Assembly (NCBI GenBank): GCA_043820105.1 | Contig: JBDREC010000034.1 | Location: 1-57,863 of the forward strand | From: JBDREC01 sp043820105 [NCBI: Pseudomonadota bacterium] | Lineage (GTDB): Bacteria; Bdellovibrionota_F; JAHFAK01 | Direction: 5' to 3' | Length of the DNA stretch: 57,863 nucleotides | Part shown: one piece after another, positions 48,641 through 57,863 of the stretch | Position numbering within the stretch: the stretch's first letter is position 1 | How the letters are laid out: each line of letters begins with the position of its first letter | Position numbers and translations under genes: made by a program | The notes under the pieces: model-generated | What the model was told of the DNA's origin: nothing | The model's input: the letters and a program-made list of their open reading frames with translations, nothing else | The model's database searches: none

Positions 48641-51600
48641 TTACTCATTAAAAATATTATCTAATTCATTTATTAATACTAAAGAAGGTTTATGCTCAAA
48701 CACTCCAAAATCAGGCCCAACATCTTTATCAATCCCTCTCAAAAACATATAAAAACATCCACCAAAATCCTTAGCATAATCATAATCCTTAATCCTAATC
48801 CCAAGATACTTATGTAAAGCATAGGCATATAAATCACACTGATATAAATAATTATTTTCAATCATACACTTAGTAAGGCTTGCTTGATTATAATCAATAA
48901 GCTCATTTCCAAGATAATTTGATTTCCAATCAAGCAAATAATACTTATTATTATGCCTAAATATTAGATCAATAAATCCAGTAAAAAAACCCTCATATTG
49001 TGAAAATCCAATTTCGTTTATCATAGTTTCATGTTTTTTGAAAATTGCATTGAATTTATGTGGATTAACATCCTCAGCTTTAAAATAAAACTCCAGCTCA
49101 TTTATCTTATCTTCTTTTTTAATATGCTTAAGCAATAGGTCTTCATGTTTATAAGAAAGCTGACATGATAATACATTTATAATCATCTTACTTATAATCT
49201 TTACCCACTTAACATCAAAGTTATAGGCTTTTAATTTCATTTCAGCAAAAGTGTTTATCTTTTCTTCAACTATTTCAGAATAATCAATATTCTCAAATAT
49301 ATCATGCATAAAATTGCCAGCATAGGCACCTTTGGGAAAAGTAAAAATATTACTTTCTAAAAAGTCCTCTTTGGGTGTGGGTTGATTAGCTTGATTATCC
49401 TCAATTAGCTGCCAATTTTTTTTATTTTCTGAAGCCAGGTGGCTAAAACTAGAAATTCTCCAATTTTTAAATTCTGTTCTTTTGGTTTTAGCTAAAATTA
49501 GCTCTTCTTTGTTTTCTAATTGCTCAGAAAAGCATTGAAACTCAAGGTCTCCAATTCTGTTAATAGCTATAAGACCTTTGCTATTTTCTGATATCTTTTT
49601 TAAATCATCTTCTAGTTGATCATCACTTAGAGTCTTATAATTTTCTTCTATTTTTTCCAGATCAAATTCATTTTGCATTAGCTTTCCACAGTGCAATAAA
49701 TAAGATAAAGCTGAACTTTCAGCGCCTTTTATTTTTCCCCAGACCATGTATAATTTGCTTTTAGCGCGAGTCATAGCAACATATAAAAGTCTTAAATTTT
49801 CAGCTAAATCTTGTTTGTTTAGTTTAGCTATGCTTGAGCTATCATTATCTATATTAAGATCAAGAATATTTATTTTTTGTTTTTGATCATAGTACAAAAT
49901 CTCTTTACCTTTTCTCATTCCATGAAATAAAAAAGGCAAAAAAACTATAGGAAACTCAAGTCCTTTGCTTTTATGAATAGTAAGAATTTTTACAGCCTGT
50001 TCATCACTTTCAAGTCTAAGTAGGTGTTCATCATTAGAGATTTCTGGATTTTCTATTTTTTCAAGAAGCCACTTATTCAACCTCATTCTATGTGATTTAT
50101 TTTCTAAACTGGCCTTATGAAGCAATTCTGAAAGATGTTGAAGATTAACAAGTCTTCTCTTGCGATTTGGAAGTTTAGCTAATTTGCTTAAAACCTTTTC
50201 CTGTTTAAGCAATAAAGAATAAAATTTAATAAAACTTTTATTAATTAAAATATCATTATAGGATTCAAAACGTTCTTGAATTTCCAGGTATTTCTCTTCG
50301 CTCATAGCATCCAGATCTTCAAGGGAATATGACAGCATATCAGTAAATAGTGCTGTTTTGATATTTTTGCTATTTTGTGGCCATAAAACAGCGTTTAAAA
50401 CATACAAAAACTCAGAAGCTTCTTTGCTTTCAAAAACGTTTCCAATATCAAATATAATTGAAGGTACCTTAGCCATTAAAAGTGCTTTTTGAATCAATAA
50501 AGCTTCTTTATTTTCTCTAACTAAAATAGCTATATCCCTTGGTTTTACCTTTTTCCCATCAATTAGTGCTTCTTTTTTTTGGCCTTTATTTAACAAGTTT
50601 ACTATTTTTTGAGCAAAGCATTGACTAATTAGCTCTTTAGCGTCTGATTTTATATAATAGTTTTCCTCATTATTTGGAAGCAGATAAAACTCAAGTGCAG
50701 CTTCGGTTTTTTTATTAATAGTAAGACAAAAATCATTATTATCCCTAGTTTCAACTTCATGAAAAGTTAGATCCTTCATTAGAAATGGGTTTTCAATATC
50801 TTTCCAAATTATGCTTATTGCCTTAGTCAACTTTGCATTACTACGCCAATTCTTTTGCAAAGTATACTTGCTTGATGCATTTTTTGAAGCCTCAAGATAG
50901 GTATACAAATCAGCGCCTCTGAAAGAATAAATGGATTGTTTGGGATCACCAATTAAAAACAAAGGAATTTTATTTAAAACAAATAGTTTATTAAATATTT
51001 CATACTGATAATTATCTGTATCTTGAAACTCATCAATTAAAGCAGCTTCATAATTATCTATAATAGCTTTTGTTAAGTGCTTATTATTATCTGAATTTAT
51101 AGCCGTATTTAATCTAATTAACAAATCATCAAAAAACATTTCGTTATTGTCTTGTTTCTTATTTTTAAGGTCTTCTTTAATACCTAGCAAATATTTATAT
51201 TTAATATATGATAGTTTTTTATCAAAAGCACTTACAAGACTTTTTTTTATTTCGCAAAATTCATCAACATATTTAAAAAAGTTATTTGGATGATACTCAA
51301 ATCCCTTATTTATAGCATGTTGCATATTGCTTGCTGAGAGTTTTTCAATATTAACATTTTTTAATAACAAAATTTCATCTGTTTTAAATATAGTATGAAG
51401 CTGCATTAATAATAACTTTAAAGTAGATGTGCGATATTTCCCCCTATTTAAGCCTTTATAGTTAAAAATAAAATCATATATATTTTCTTCATATTCAAAA
51501 TACAAAGATTTTAATTTTATATAAGCGTCTTTATATTTGTCCTCATATTCATTAGTATCTTCATCTTTGAGTTTGGGAATAATTTTAAATTCAGGGCGTT

Positions 51601-52171
51601 TTAGGCTAATGGTTGAAAGTCGGATAAGATCTTCAATATTAAAGTTTACATCTAAAACATAATCAACAAACAGCCCATGTTCAGCATAAATATTTTTCCT
51701 GTAATAATCTAAAGCAAGCTCTTTAATAATATTAGTTTGTTCTGTAATCATATCTACTTCGAACAAACTACCACTTTCTAAAGAAAAGTTTTGTAAAACC
51801 CTTGCGCAGAAGCCATGAATTGTAAATATTTGGGCATCATTAAAATCAAGCATTGCGCGTTTTAAATTTATTTTACCTTCAACACTTGCATTATTGACTA
51901 TTGATGCTAGATATTCATCTTTTATAACCTCGCCTTTATGCAAAAATTTAAAGGCTTGCCTTATCCTTTCAAGAATTCTTTCTTTTAATTCAAAGGTGGC
52001 TGCATTTGTAAAAGTAACAACTAATATTTTATTAACAGGAATGTTCTTTTCAATTAATAGCCGAAGAAATAAAGAAGTAAGTGCATAAGTTTTTCCACAG
52101 CCAGCGCTTGCTTCAATTAAATGCAAACCTGCAAGGGATGTATTTTCTATTTCAAACTTAGTAAAGGCCAT
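48641..52171 (-). CDS. recB: RecB-type helicase-nuclease
   Basis: A 1176-residue UvrD-type helicase with C-terminal RecB nuclease. Walker A is ASAGCGKTYALT (21-32). Helicase motifs follow: ALIDEFQDTD (motif II), GDPKQSIYSFRGAD (motif III), and ILTIHKSKGLEFPIVFLP and LLYVAMTRAK (V and VI). The nuclease domain has FTGFIDLIFR and YLLDWKSNYLG, whose D...DxK residues are the active site. It overlaps recC by one base. No recD follows in this window; if absent, the enzyme would be RecBC only, or recD lies elsewhere. Confidence 0.95.
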   Translation of the reverse strand: MAFTKFEIENTSLAGLHLIEASAGCGKTYALTSLFLRLLIEKNIPVNKILVVTFTNAATFELKERILERIRQAFKFLHKGEVIKDEYLASIVNNASVEGKINLKRAMLDFNDAQIFTIHGFCARVLQNFSLESGSLFEVDMITEQTNIIKELALDYYRKNIYAEHGLFVDYVLDVNFNIEDLIRLSTISLKRPEFKIIPKLKDEDTNEYEDKYKDAYIKLKSLYFEYEENIYDFIFNYKGLNRGKYRTSTLKLLLMQLHTIFKTDEILLLKNVNIEKLSASNMQHAINKGFEYHPNNFFKYVDEFCEIKKSLVSAFDKKLSYIKYKYLLGIKEDLKNKKQDNNEMFFDDLLIRLNTAINSDNNKHLTKAIIDNYEAALIDEFQDTDNYQYEIFNKLFVLNKIPLFLIGDPKQSIYSFRGADLYTYLEASKNASSKYTLQKNWRSNAKLTKAISIIWKDIENPFLMKDLTFHEVETRDNNDFCLTINKKTEAALEFYLLPNNEENYYIKSDAKELISQCFAQKIVNLLNKGQKKEALIDGKKVKPRDIAILVRENKEALLIQKALLMAKVPSIIFDIGNVFESKEASEFLYVLNAVLWPQNSKNIKTALFTDMLSYSLEDLDAMSEEKYLEIQERFESYNDILINKSFIKFYSLLLKQEKVLSKLAKLPNRKRRLVNLQHLSELLHKASLENKSHRMRLNKWLLEKIENPEISNDEHLLRLESDEQAVKILTIHKSKGLEFPIVFLPFLFHGMRKGKEILYYDQKQKINILDLNIDNDSSSIAKLNKQDLAENLRLLYVAMTRAKSKLYMVWGKIKGAESSALSYLLHCGKLMQNEFDLEKIEENYKTLSDDQLEDDLKKISENSKGLIAINRIGDLEFQCFSEQLENKEELILAKTKRTEFKNWRISSFSHLASENKKNWQLIEDNQANQPTPKEDFLESNIFTFPKGAYAGNFMHDIFENIDYSEIVEEKINTFAEMKLKAYNFDVKWVKIISKMIINVLSCQLSYKHEDLLLKHIKKEDKINELEFYFKAEDVNPHKFNAIFKKHETMINEIGFSQYEGFFTGFIDLIFRHNNKYYLLDWKSNYLGNELIDYNQASLTKCMIENNYLYQCDLYAYALHKYLGIRIKDYDYAKDFGGCFYMFLRGIDKDVGPDFGVFEHKPSLVLINELDNIFNE

Positions 52172-55100
52172 TATAATTTTATATCCTCTTTAATCTCATA
52201 AATTGGTTTAAATATTTTCAAGGAAATATCTTTAAAATTATTATTATTAAAATCAAAATTATTAAAAAACTTTTTATAGTAAATATTATTAGCTTCTGAA
52301 TACTCCTGATAATTGTTCATCCAAAATTTCCTTACACTATTAACAGCTTTTTGTTCATTTTCTCCTTTTATAATGGCATTTGCATATCTGTAAGAAGCTT
52401 CAGGAAAAAACGGAATAATTATACACATACCTTTTAAATATATTGAAATGAATTCATCTAAAACTTTTTTGGGATCAGTAATCTTATTCAACTTAATTAT
52501 TTTTTCTTCTGTAATGATATATGTTTCTTTTTCTACTTCAGTTTCATTGCTCATACATAAAAAAAGATGATTAATAAAAGCTTTTAAAATATACTTTTGG
52601 GATATCTTGCCACTTGGAAAGCTTACCTGACCAATATTATATATTGAGCTTAGGCTTCCTTTAATTTTAAGTTTATTTATTGAAAGCTCAAATTGTATAT
52701 CAGGCCTTTTTTCATTTATATTTAGTTTTTTAATATTTTCTTTTATTATTGAAACTGAATTGCCTAAGTTTGCATAACAAGCTTTTCCGATTTCCCCATG
52801 GGGTAAAAGGCCCATTGTCTTAATATTTTCATATCTGTTGTCTTCTTCATTTAAATCAACAATACTTTTTAAAAGTTTTTCTAAAACTTTATATTTAGAT
52901 AGGCTTTCTAGTCTTAGAGGCTCCACTTCAGAAAGTAATTCATTTTTTAATTCCAGATAAATATTAAAACGCTTATTTAAGAAATGCTTACTAGGATTAG
53001 AATAAAAGTTTACTAAATCTTTCAAATCAAGTTCTTCAAAAGACTTTCCTATTTCAGGAAATTCTATTTCCCCTAAAATATTAGAATCACTTGTGTGCTG
53101 ACTTATTAATTCTCTAGCTATATTAAAACTATCTACAGAGTAATTTATAAATTTAGAGTTTTCATGAAAGTAAAGGCTTGAAAAACTTGATATTGGATGC
53201 TTGTAAAAAATGGATTCAACTAAAATCCTATCTTTTATAAAATAATTACTTTCAATATAATCCAAGATATTATCAACAAGACCTGAAGGCAATTTCATTG
53301 AGTTATCTTTTACATCCTGCCCCTGATAACTTATAAATAACTTATTTCTAGCTGAAAGCAATGATTCAAGAAAAATATAGGAATCATCTCTTTTTCGATC
53401 TCTATCACAAACAAAACGCTTTTTTGCCATCAGATCAAAAGATAGTTTTTGTGATAAGCGAGGATACTTACCTGCATCCATTCCAATCAAACAAATTACC
53501 TTTGCAGGAATAGATCTTAGAGGCAATAAAGAGCAAAAAGTAATACCTCTTGATAAAAAGCCAGAATAAGCTTTTTCGTTGTTTAATTCATCTTTAAATA
53601 AAGCAAACATTGTTTCAAAGTTAAGCTCTTTGATAAAAGCTGTTTTTGTAGAATTATCTTCAAGCTTATTAAAAATAGCTAATATATTTTCTTTAACATC
53701 TGCCTCATTGTCCAAGACTTCAAAAAACTCATCAAGAATTTCTCTAAAAAGTGTGAGCCATGAAGAAACAGTTTTTTCATGGTTGAATTTTTCAGTATAG
53801 AAAAAGAGTTTATCTAAATATTTATTAAAGCTATCTATTAGTTTGGGCTTTGCTTGAATAAGCGAGACTTCCTTTTCATCGATTATTATTTTTCTTTCAT
53901 TGAACAATTGAATTAGTCTGTTTTTACCAGACTCCCAGGTATTTTCTTTAGTAGTAGGAAGCTTGAATTTTCGCTTAAAATCTCCATTTATTCCCCAAAA
54001 TATTTTAGCCTCACACACGAGATCTTTAATAATAATTATCTCATTTAGACTTAAGCCAAATCTTATTCGAACAGATCTTGTCTCAAGAAAGTCCATTACC
54101 TCCTGAGAGGTAAATCTAGCTTTTTCAAAAGCAAAAAGCATAAAAATTGCTTGCACAAGTTCAGAACAACTAGAGTATGAATTATCAGAAATCGAATATG
54201 CAATTTTAGAATTATTATTTGCTTCTAATTCAAAATTTGCCTCAATATGTGGCACATATTCTTCAATATCTGGAGCCATGACAATTATATCCTTAGCTTC
54301 AAGATCTTTATCCTTTTCAAAACATGAAAGAAGGTACTGATACAAAACCTCTATTTCACGCATTTTTGAATGAACAGAATGAACTTGAATCGAATCGTCA
54401 AATTCAGCTATTTCATGCTTTTCATTATTATTAGCTAGATTGAAAATATCATTTTGAATACAGGATAATAATGTTTGCCTTGGTGGCTCTGTAAATATTG
54501 AAATATCTTCAGAGCAATCTTTATATAAATTAAATAAAAATTCTTTGCCAAGCTGTCCCAGGAATGACAAAAGATCATTTCCTGATTCAAAATATAGTTC
54601 TTCTGATTCATATTTTGCTGCAACAATATCAAACCAATAATGTGCGCATGGATTAAGGCAGTAAAAATTAACCTCTGAAAAGGCAGATAAGGCTCGAAAA
54701 ATTTCAAGATGAAATAAGGTCATGTATGAAATTCCAAAAATATTTATTTGCTTTGGAAGTTTTTCTATGCCCTGCCCTGATGATAAATGCTGCATAAAAC
54801 TATTTTTTACTTTTCCCATATGTTGAAAATTTCCATCGCTCGCAATTTGGTAAAAAAGTTGGCTTTGCCAGGAAGTATCTTTTTGATTTTCCCACAGCTT
54901 GATCATTTCAGGTCTATAAAATATATATTGATCAAATAGATGTGCAAGTTTTCTTGAAAATTGATATGCTTTTAGTTCAGTGTTCCCATCTGCTAAATAA
55001 GAACTTAATATCTCTATATTGCTAAAGCTATCCTCTTTTATATTTTTAAAAAGCTTCCAAAAAATAATTTCCTTATCTAAAAGAAAGTCTTTGGAAAAAT

Positions 55101-55338
55101 CTGAATTAAATTGTGAAAATAGTTTTGAAATAAAATGTGAAGGAAAGCAAAAGTCAATATTTGCGCAAACTGGTAAATTTTCTGCTATTTGTAATGAAAG
55201 CCATTTTTGCATTCCTTTGCTTTGAACAATTATTGAGTGTGATTTTAAAAGATCAGCATCAAAAAAATCAAAATTCTTGCATAATTCTGCTGATAGATTT
55301 TCAAGCTTATTACTGGCAAATAGGCGCAGACCTGACAT
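52171..55338 (-). CDS. recC: RecC-type subunit of exodeoxyribonuclease V
   Basis: At 1055 residues it is of RecC length. It begins as RecC usually does (MSGLRLFASNKLENL) and has HSIIVQSKGMQKWLSLQIAE near 36-54, the family's inactive helicase pattern without Walker A, and the later VICLIGMDAGKYPR and the C-terminal nuclease-like region. RecC recognises Chi-like sites and holds RecB and RecD together. No obvious ribosome binding site precedes the ATG; the small gene at 55381-55563 lies 43 bases upstream and may be co-transcribed. Confidence 0.9.
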   Translation of the reverse strand: MSGLRLFASNKLENLSAELCKNFDFFDADLLKSHSIIVQSKGMQKWLSLQIAENLPVCANIDFCFPSHFISKLFSQFNSDFSKDFLLDKEIIFWKLFKNIKEDSFSNIEILSSYLADGNTELKAYQFSRKLAHLFDQYIFYRPEMIKLWENQKDTSWQSQLFYQIASDGNFQHMGKVKNSFMQHLSSGQGIEKLPKQINIFGISYMTLFHLEIFRALSAFSEVNFYCLNPCAHYWFDIVAAKYESEELYFESGNDLLSFLGQLGKEFLFNLYKDCSEDISIFTEPPRQTLLSCIQNDIFNLANNNEKHEIAEFDDSIQVHSVHSKMREIEVLYQYLLSCFEKDKDLEAKDIIVMAPDIEEYVPHIEANFELEANNNSKIAYSISDNSYSSCSELVQAIFMLFAFEKARFTSQEVMDFLETRSVRIRFGLSLNEIIIIKDLVCEAKIFWGINGDFKRKFKLPTTKENTWESGKNRLIQLFNERKIIIDEKEVSLIQAKPKLIDSFNKYLDKLFFYTEKFNHEKTVSSWLTLFREILDEFFEVLDNEADVKENILAIFNKLEDNSTKTAFIKELNFETMFALFKDELNNEKAYSGFLSRGITFCSLLPLRSIPAKVICLIGMDAGKYPRLSQKLSFDLMAKKRFVCDRDRKRDDSYIFLESLLSARNKLFISYQGQDVKDNSMKLPSGLVDNILDYIESNYFIKDRILVESIFYKHPISSFSSLYFHENSKFINYSVDSFNIARELISQHTSDSNILGEIEFPEIGKSFEELDLKDLVNFYSNPSKHFLNKRFNIYLELKNELLSEVEPLRLESLSKYKVLEKLLKSIVDLNEEDNRYENIKTMGLLPHGEIGKACYANLGNSVSIIKENIKKLNINEKRPDIQFELSINKLKIKGSLSSIYNIGQVSFPSGKISQKYILKAFINHLFLCMSNETEVEKETYIITEEKIIKLNKITDPKKVLDEFISIYLKGMCIIIPFFPEASYRYANAIIKGENEQKAVNSVRKFWMNNYQEYSEANNIYYKKFFNNFDFNNNNFKDISLKIFKPIYEIKEDIKL

Positions 55339-55380
55339 ATATTTTAACTTAGTTTAATTTGCTAATAAGCAAAAACTAAA

Positions 55381-55563
55381 TTATTTCTTAGGAAAATGAA
55401 AGGAAAATATTGGACTCGAATTGTTCTGTTGAAATTTAAAACCAGTTGAGGGTATCGATAATGAGGGTTTGTAAGATAAAACAACAGCCAAGGCAATAAA
55501 AAGTAAAATTAAATAGATCATGTCTTTATGGGTCTTTAGACATTTACCCAATTTTAGATTCAT
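55381..55563 (-). CDS. Small single-pass membrane protein
   Basis: GAGGAA is well placed seven bases before the ATG at 55563. The 60-residue product has one membrane segment (about 15-31, MIYLILLFIALAVVLSY) and a Ser/Pro/Phe-rich tail. The gene precedes recC by 43 bases in the same direction. The ribosome binding site and membrane segment make it more than a chance frame, but no family is recognised. Confidence 0.45.
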   Translation of the reverse strand: MNLKLGKCLKTHKDMIYLILLFIALAVVLSYKPSLSIPSTGFKFQQNNSSPIFSFHFPKK

Positions 55564-55744
55564 TTGGAATTCCTCGCAAACCTTGAAATATTTTTTCTAA
55601 TTCAAAAATGACCGGGGATCTAACTCTTATTATAATATATTCGTAAGAATAATACTATTAAAAAGTGGAATTATATTAATAATTTTGGAGTAATATTGCA
55701 AATAAATAAAATTGAACAAAAATTATCACACCACTTACCGCTTA

Positions 55745-56320
55745 TCAAAGACCAATCTCATCAGATATTGACTTCATAGCTTCTAACGCGATTTCAAAGA
55801 AGTGTTTTCGGTCTAAGCCTATTTTCTCTATGTCATTAATAAGTCCACGATCAACTGACGCTGCGAAATGTCTGTCTTTAAATTTCTTTGTCAAACTCTT
55901 TGCATTGGCTCCATCAAGGTTCTTGTTTGGTCTCATAAGAGCATAGGCATAAATTAGTCCTGTTGCGTTTTCGCCAGCAGCTAAGGCATAATCAAGTTTT
56001 GACTCTCTTTTATAAGTGGTATAACCAAGGTTTTCAGCATGACAGGCTATTGCCTTTGATATTTCAGGCAGTTCATAGCCCTCTTCCTTTAATATATCAA
56101 GGGCCTGTAAGCCATGCTTTGTAAAGTCATGATTAATCACTTCCAAATCAATATCATGTAAAAGCCCAGCTAATGCCCAGGTTTCTGCATCTTCACCAAG
56201 TTCTTTTGCAATAGCTTCGAGAACAACTTCAGATTCTCTGCAATGATCAAGAAGTTTTGGATCTTTTAGATATTTTTTTAATAGATTTCTTGCTTCTTCA
56301 CGCTTTATATATGTTTTCAT
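55745..56320 (-). CDS. HD-domain phosphohydrolase-like protein
   Basis: The metal-binding HD signature is intact: His26 (LLDHCRES), His55-Asp56 (LLHDID) and a further histidine at 94 (ACHAEN), typical of small HDIG-type hydrolases of about 190 residues. Substrates in this family are nucleotides or phosphoesters and cannot be told here. GGAGACCC precedes the ATG. Transcribed alone or with the upstream B3/B4 gene, from which it is separated by a repeat-containing gap. Confidence 0.8.
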   Translation of the reverse strand: MKTYIKREEARNLLKKYLKDPKLLDHCRESEVVLEAIAKELGEDAETWALAGLLHDIDLEVINHDFTKHGLQALDILKEEGYELPEISKAIACHAENLGYTTYKRESKLDYALAAGENATGLIYAYALMRPNKNLDGANAKSLTKKFKDRHFAASVDRGLINDIEKIGLDRKHFFEIALEAMKSISDEIGL

Positions 56321-56339
56321 TGGGTCTCCTATAAAAAGT

Positions 56340-56382
56340 CACCAGAGCGCCAGAACACCAGACACCAGACACCAGGAACTCC
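56340..56382. repeat. CCAGACA tandem repeat
   Basis: Several short units of the type ACCAGACACCAGACACCAG lie between the HD-domain gene and the B3/B4 gene. The sequence is GC-richer than its surroundings. It resembles in style, not in sequence, the tracts at 37171, 43567 and inside the kinase gene at 19835-19885. Confidence 0.5.
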
Positions 56383-56400
56383 TAGTTATTAAGAATTATA

Positions 56401-57057
56401 TCATAAGATAAATGTCTTTGTCTGACTGGCCATAGCATAATTAATAAGCATTTTTTTAAATATTTCAAGGTATTCAGATAGTTTTTCATTGGAAATTATT
56501 TCGTTATTTGAATAAATTATTCCAAAAACTGAGTTTGTGTTTTCTGTTATTTTGCCTTCCATTGAGTCTTTGATTGGATTGCCCATTGGAATTGAAACAT
56601 TTTCATCACCTGAACAGGTGCAAATAAGGCCCTTAAGTTTAATCTCTTGTCCTCCTTGATTAAAAACATAGGATTCATCTTCTTTGCCCTGCCTAATTAG
56701 CACATTCTCTGAAAGCTTATCAAAATCAAGCAGGCTTATTGGAAGTCCACTTAATAAAGAAACATAATTATTAATATCCACAAGATTATTAATAAAAGGA
56801 AAGCGATCTTCACGGGCAGCTTGAGCTAAATACTCACTAGCTGGTTTATTTCTTCCTGTTGGCTTAAAACCACCTGTTTTCAGTAAATCCCGAATTCCTT
56901 TTTTTAATTCAGGATCAAATTCTTCTTGTGATTTAGTTATAATAAGAGCTTTTAAATCTCTTGTTAAGTCAGAATCACTTTCATTTAATTTTATATTTTT
57001 GGCAACAACAACAGCACAAGACAAATTAATTTCTTTTAACTTATTTATAATATTCAT
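56401..57057 (-). CDS. Stand-alone B3/B4 tRNA-editing-like domain protein
   Basis: The chain follows the B3/B4 domain of phenylalanyl-tRNA synthetase beta subunits and its free-standing homologues: GFKPTGRNKPASEYLAQAAR and FPFINNLVDINNYVSLLSGL (the substrate-pocket signature), then ISLLDFDKL and the LKGLICTCSG strand. It is a single-domain protein of 218 residues. The free-standing forms are thought to clear misacylated tRNA or bind amino acids. GGAAA is a weak ribosome binding site. The neighbour is the HD-domain gene. Confidence 0.75.
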   Translation of the reverse strand: MNIINKLKEINLSCAVVVAKNIKLNESDSDLTRDLKALIITKSQEEFDPELKKGIRDLLKTGGFKPTGRNKPASEYLAQAAREDRFPFINNLVDINNYVSLLSGLPISLLDFDKLSENVLIRQGKEDESYVFNQGGQEIKLKGLICTCSGDENVSIPMGNPIKDSMEGKITENTNSVFGIIYSNNEIISNEKLSEYLEIFKKMLINYAMASQTKTFIL

Positions 57058-57228
57058 ATTTTTCCATAGATTTGTTTAATTAAGCTAATTGATATAAATG
57101 ATATAAAAAAAAAAGATCAAGATTTTTTTAAAATATTTGATACTTTATTAACTAGTTTCAGAAATAATTATTTACTTCTGCATATTATTAATTTATTAGT
57201 TTAGCACTTCAAATATCACGGAAAAGTT

Positions 57229-57603
57229 ATGGAATTGATGTTTAAGATGAATTTCAAATTAATATTATTTTTTATTATTTTTCTATTTTTTTTCACAGTC
57301 TGTGGTAATAATTCTGAGGACACTGGAACAACCAATGCAACAGACTCACAAGATGATAATCTCGTCTTACTTACAATATCTGTAAACCCTCCTGGAGCCG
57401 GCATTATTAGCCCATCAATTGGATCATATGAATTGGAAACAGAAAGCTTGCAAAGTCTGAGTGCAACAGCAAATCCAGGCTATATTTTCTCAAACTGGAC
57501 AGCAGCTGGAAGTGCTACTATTTCAAGTACTCAAGCTGCTACGACCACAATAACACTTTTTTCAGACACAGTAGTAACTGCAAGTTTTACAGAATTACCA
57601 TAA
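57229..57603 (+). CDS. Small lipoprotein with InlB-type B repeat
   Basis: Signal sequence with a possible lipobox FFTVC (atypical; about residue 25), then a Thr/Asp/Asn linker and one divergent InlB B-repeat: LTISVNPPGAGIISPSIGSY, GYIFSNWTA and TTTITLFSDTVVTASFTE. Such repeats occur on surface proteins. The ATG at 57229 has GGAAAAG ahead of it; ATGs at 57238 and 57247 are alternatives. Short for the family (124 residues), so a complete small protein or the N-terminal part of a larger one. Confidence 0.6.
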   Translation: MELMFKMNFKLILFFIIFLFFFTVCGNNSEDTGTTNATDSQDDNLVLLTISVNPPGAGIISPSIGSYELETESLQSLSATANPGYIFSNWTAAGSATISSTQAATTTITLFSDTVVTASFTELP

Positions 57604-57863
57604 CTCAATATAATTTTGGCTCATCTCCATTTTGAGTACCCACCAAGAATAATTATTCTGAAAATATAAAACACTGTTCTATCTATTCCATGATATTCAA
57701 ATTGAAATAAATATTTCTATACATGAAACCATTGGATTAATCTTAGGATTATGATTATGATTAGGATTAAGATGAGGTTAATGATTTTTTGTGCTCTTCT
57801 TCTCAGATTTAACTGAAAACTGCTGCTCTATTGTTTAGGTATTCAAATTGGAGATGATCCATA
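57604..57863. other. Window end without supported gene
   Basis: This end contains GATTA/GGATTA-rich repeat sequence (about 57733-57780, TTAGGATTATGATTATGATT). Nothing else is recognised. Confidence 0.4.

Noticed and set aside
1-57863. tRNA, rRNA or tmRNA genes
   Set aside because: I found no cloverleaf-like sequence with a T-arm signature nor any GC-richer rRNA block while reading; a covariance-model search would be decisive.

Overview
The window is an AT-rich (by eye about 30% GC) chromosome segment of a Gram-negative, two-membrane bacterium. The evidence is the many lipoproteins and Sec-exported proteins, a TonB-dependent receptor with a full ExbB/ExbD/TonB energising operon, and RecB and RecC. 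Two sigma54 activators sit among at least nine textbook sigma54 (-24/-12) promoters. I cannot fix the phylum by reading; a deltaproteobacterial or Bdellovibrionota-like lineage, or an uncultivated relative, would fit.

Layout. Positions 178-1080: exported alpha/beta hydrolase. 1541-7332: a sigma54-driven operon that looks like an undescribed peptide-maturation system. It encodes a small secreted protein, a thioredoxin-like protein, a radical SAM/SPASM enzyme, a His/Ser-rich 69-residue candidate precursor, an ABC exporter, and a fusion of a DUF364-like domain with an ADP-ribosyltransferase-like domain. 7582-16800: two divergent sets of exported proteins served by back-to-back sigma54 promoters: four on the minus strand (including a dead trypsin-like protein and two large unknown paralogues) and, on the plus strand, a transglutaminase-like protein, its catalytically dead paralogue, two further members of the small-secreted-protein family and an intact trypsin-like protease. 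16991-25671 (minus): an NtrC-type regulator, a large hybrid histidine kinase, a second radical SAM enzyme, a 63-residue exported peptide and an exported protein ending in a GNAT acetyltransferase domain. 26108-27664: LamG lipoprotein. 27827-28648: IS remnant with very large hairpins. 28798-32096: lipoprotein and a stand-alone sigma54 activator whose gene has its own sigma54 promoter. 32097-33000: decayed fragments and a NikR lacking its DNA-binding half. 33091-35689: nickel/cobalt ECF importer. 35722-37128: pilin fragment, truncated Kelch lipoprotein, membrane protein. 37349-45405: TonB-dependent receptor, Ig-like lipoprotein and the DUF3450-TtpC-ExbB-ExbD-TonB-TPR set. 45497-57603: housekeeping (transaldolase, inositol monophosphatase, RecB, RecC, HD-domain and B3/B4-domain proteins) with two more lipoproteins.

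How it may fit together (inference). The exported peptide, its neighbouring radical SAM enzyme, the kinase with a large periplasmic sensor and the NtrC-type regulator form a compact same-strand set that could be a modified-peptide signalling circuit. Its natural output would be the sigma54 promoters in front of the secreted proteins, including the radical SAM/precursor/exporter operon at 1541-7332. The second activator (31170-32096) could extend this as a cascade. Intergenic spaces are seeded with short AT-rich and tandem repeats; two similar GC-richer tracts lie inside the kinase coding sequence.
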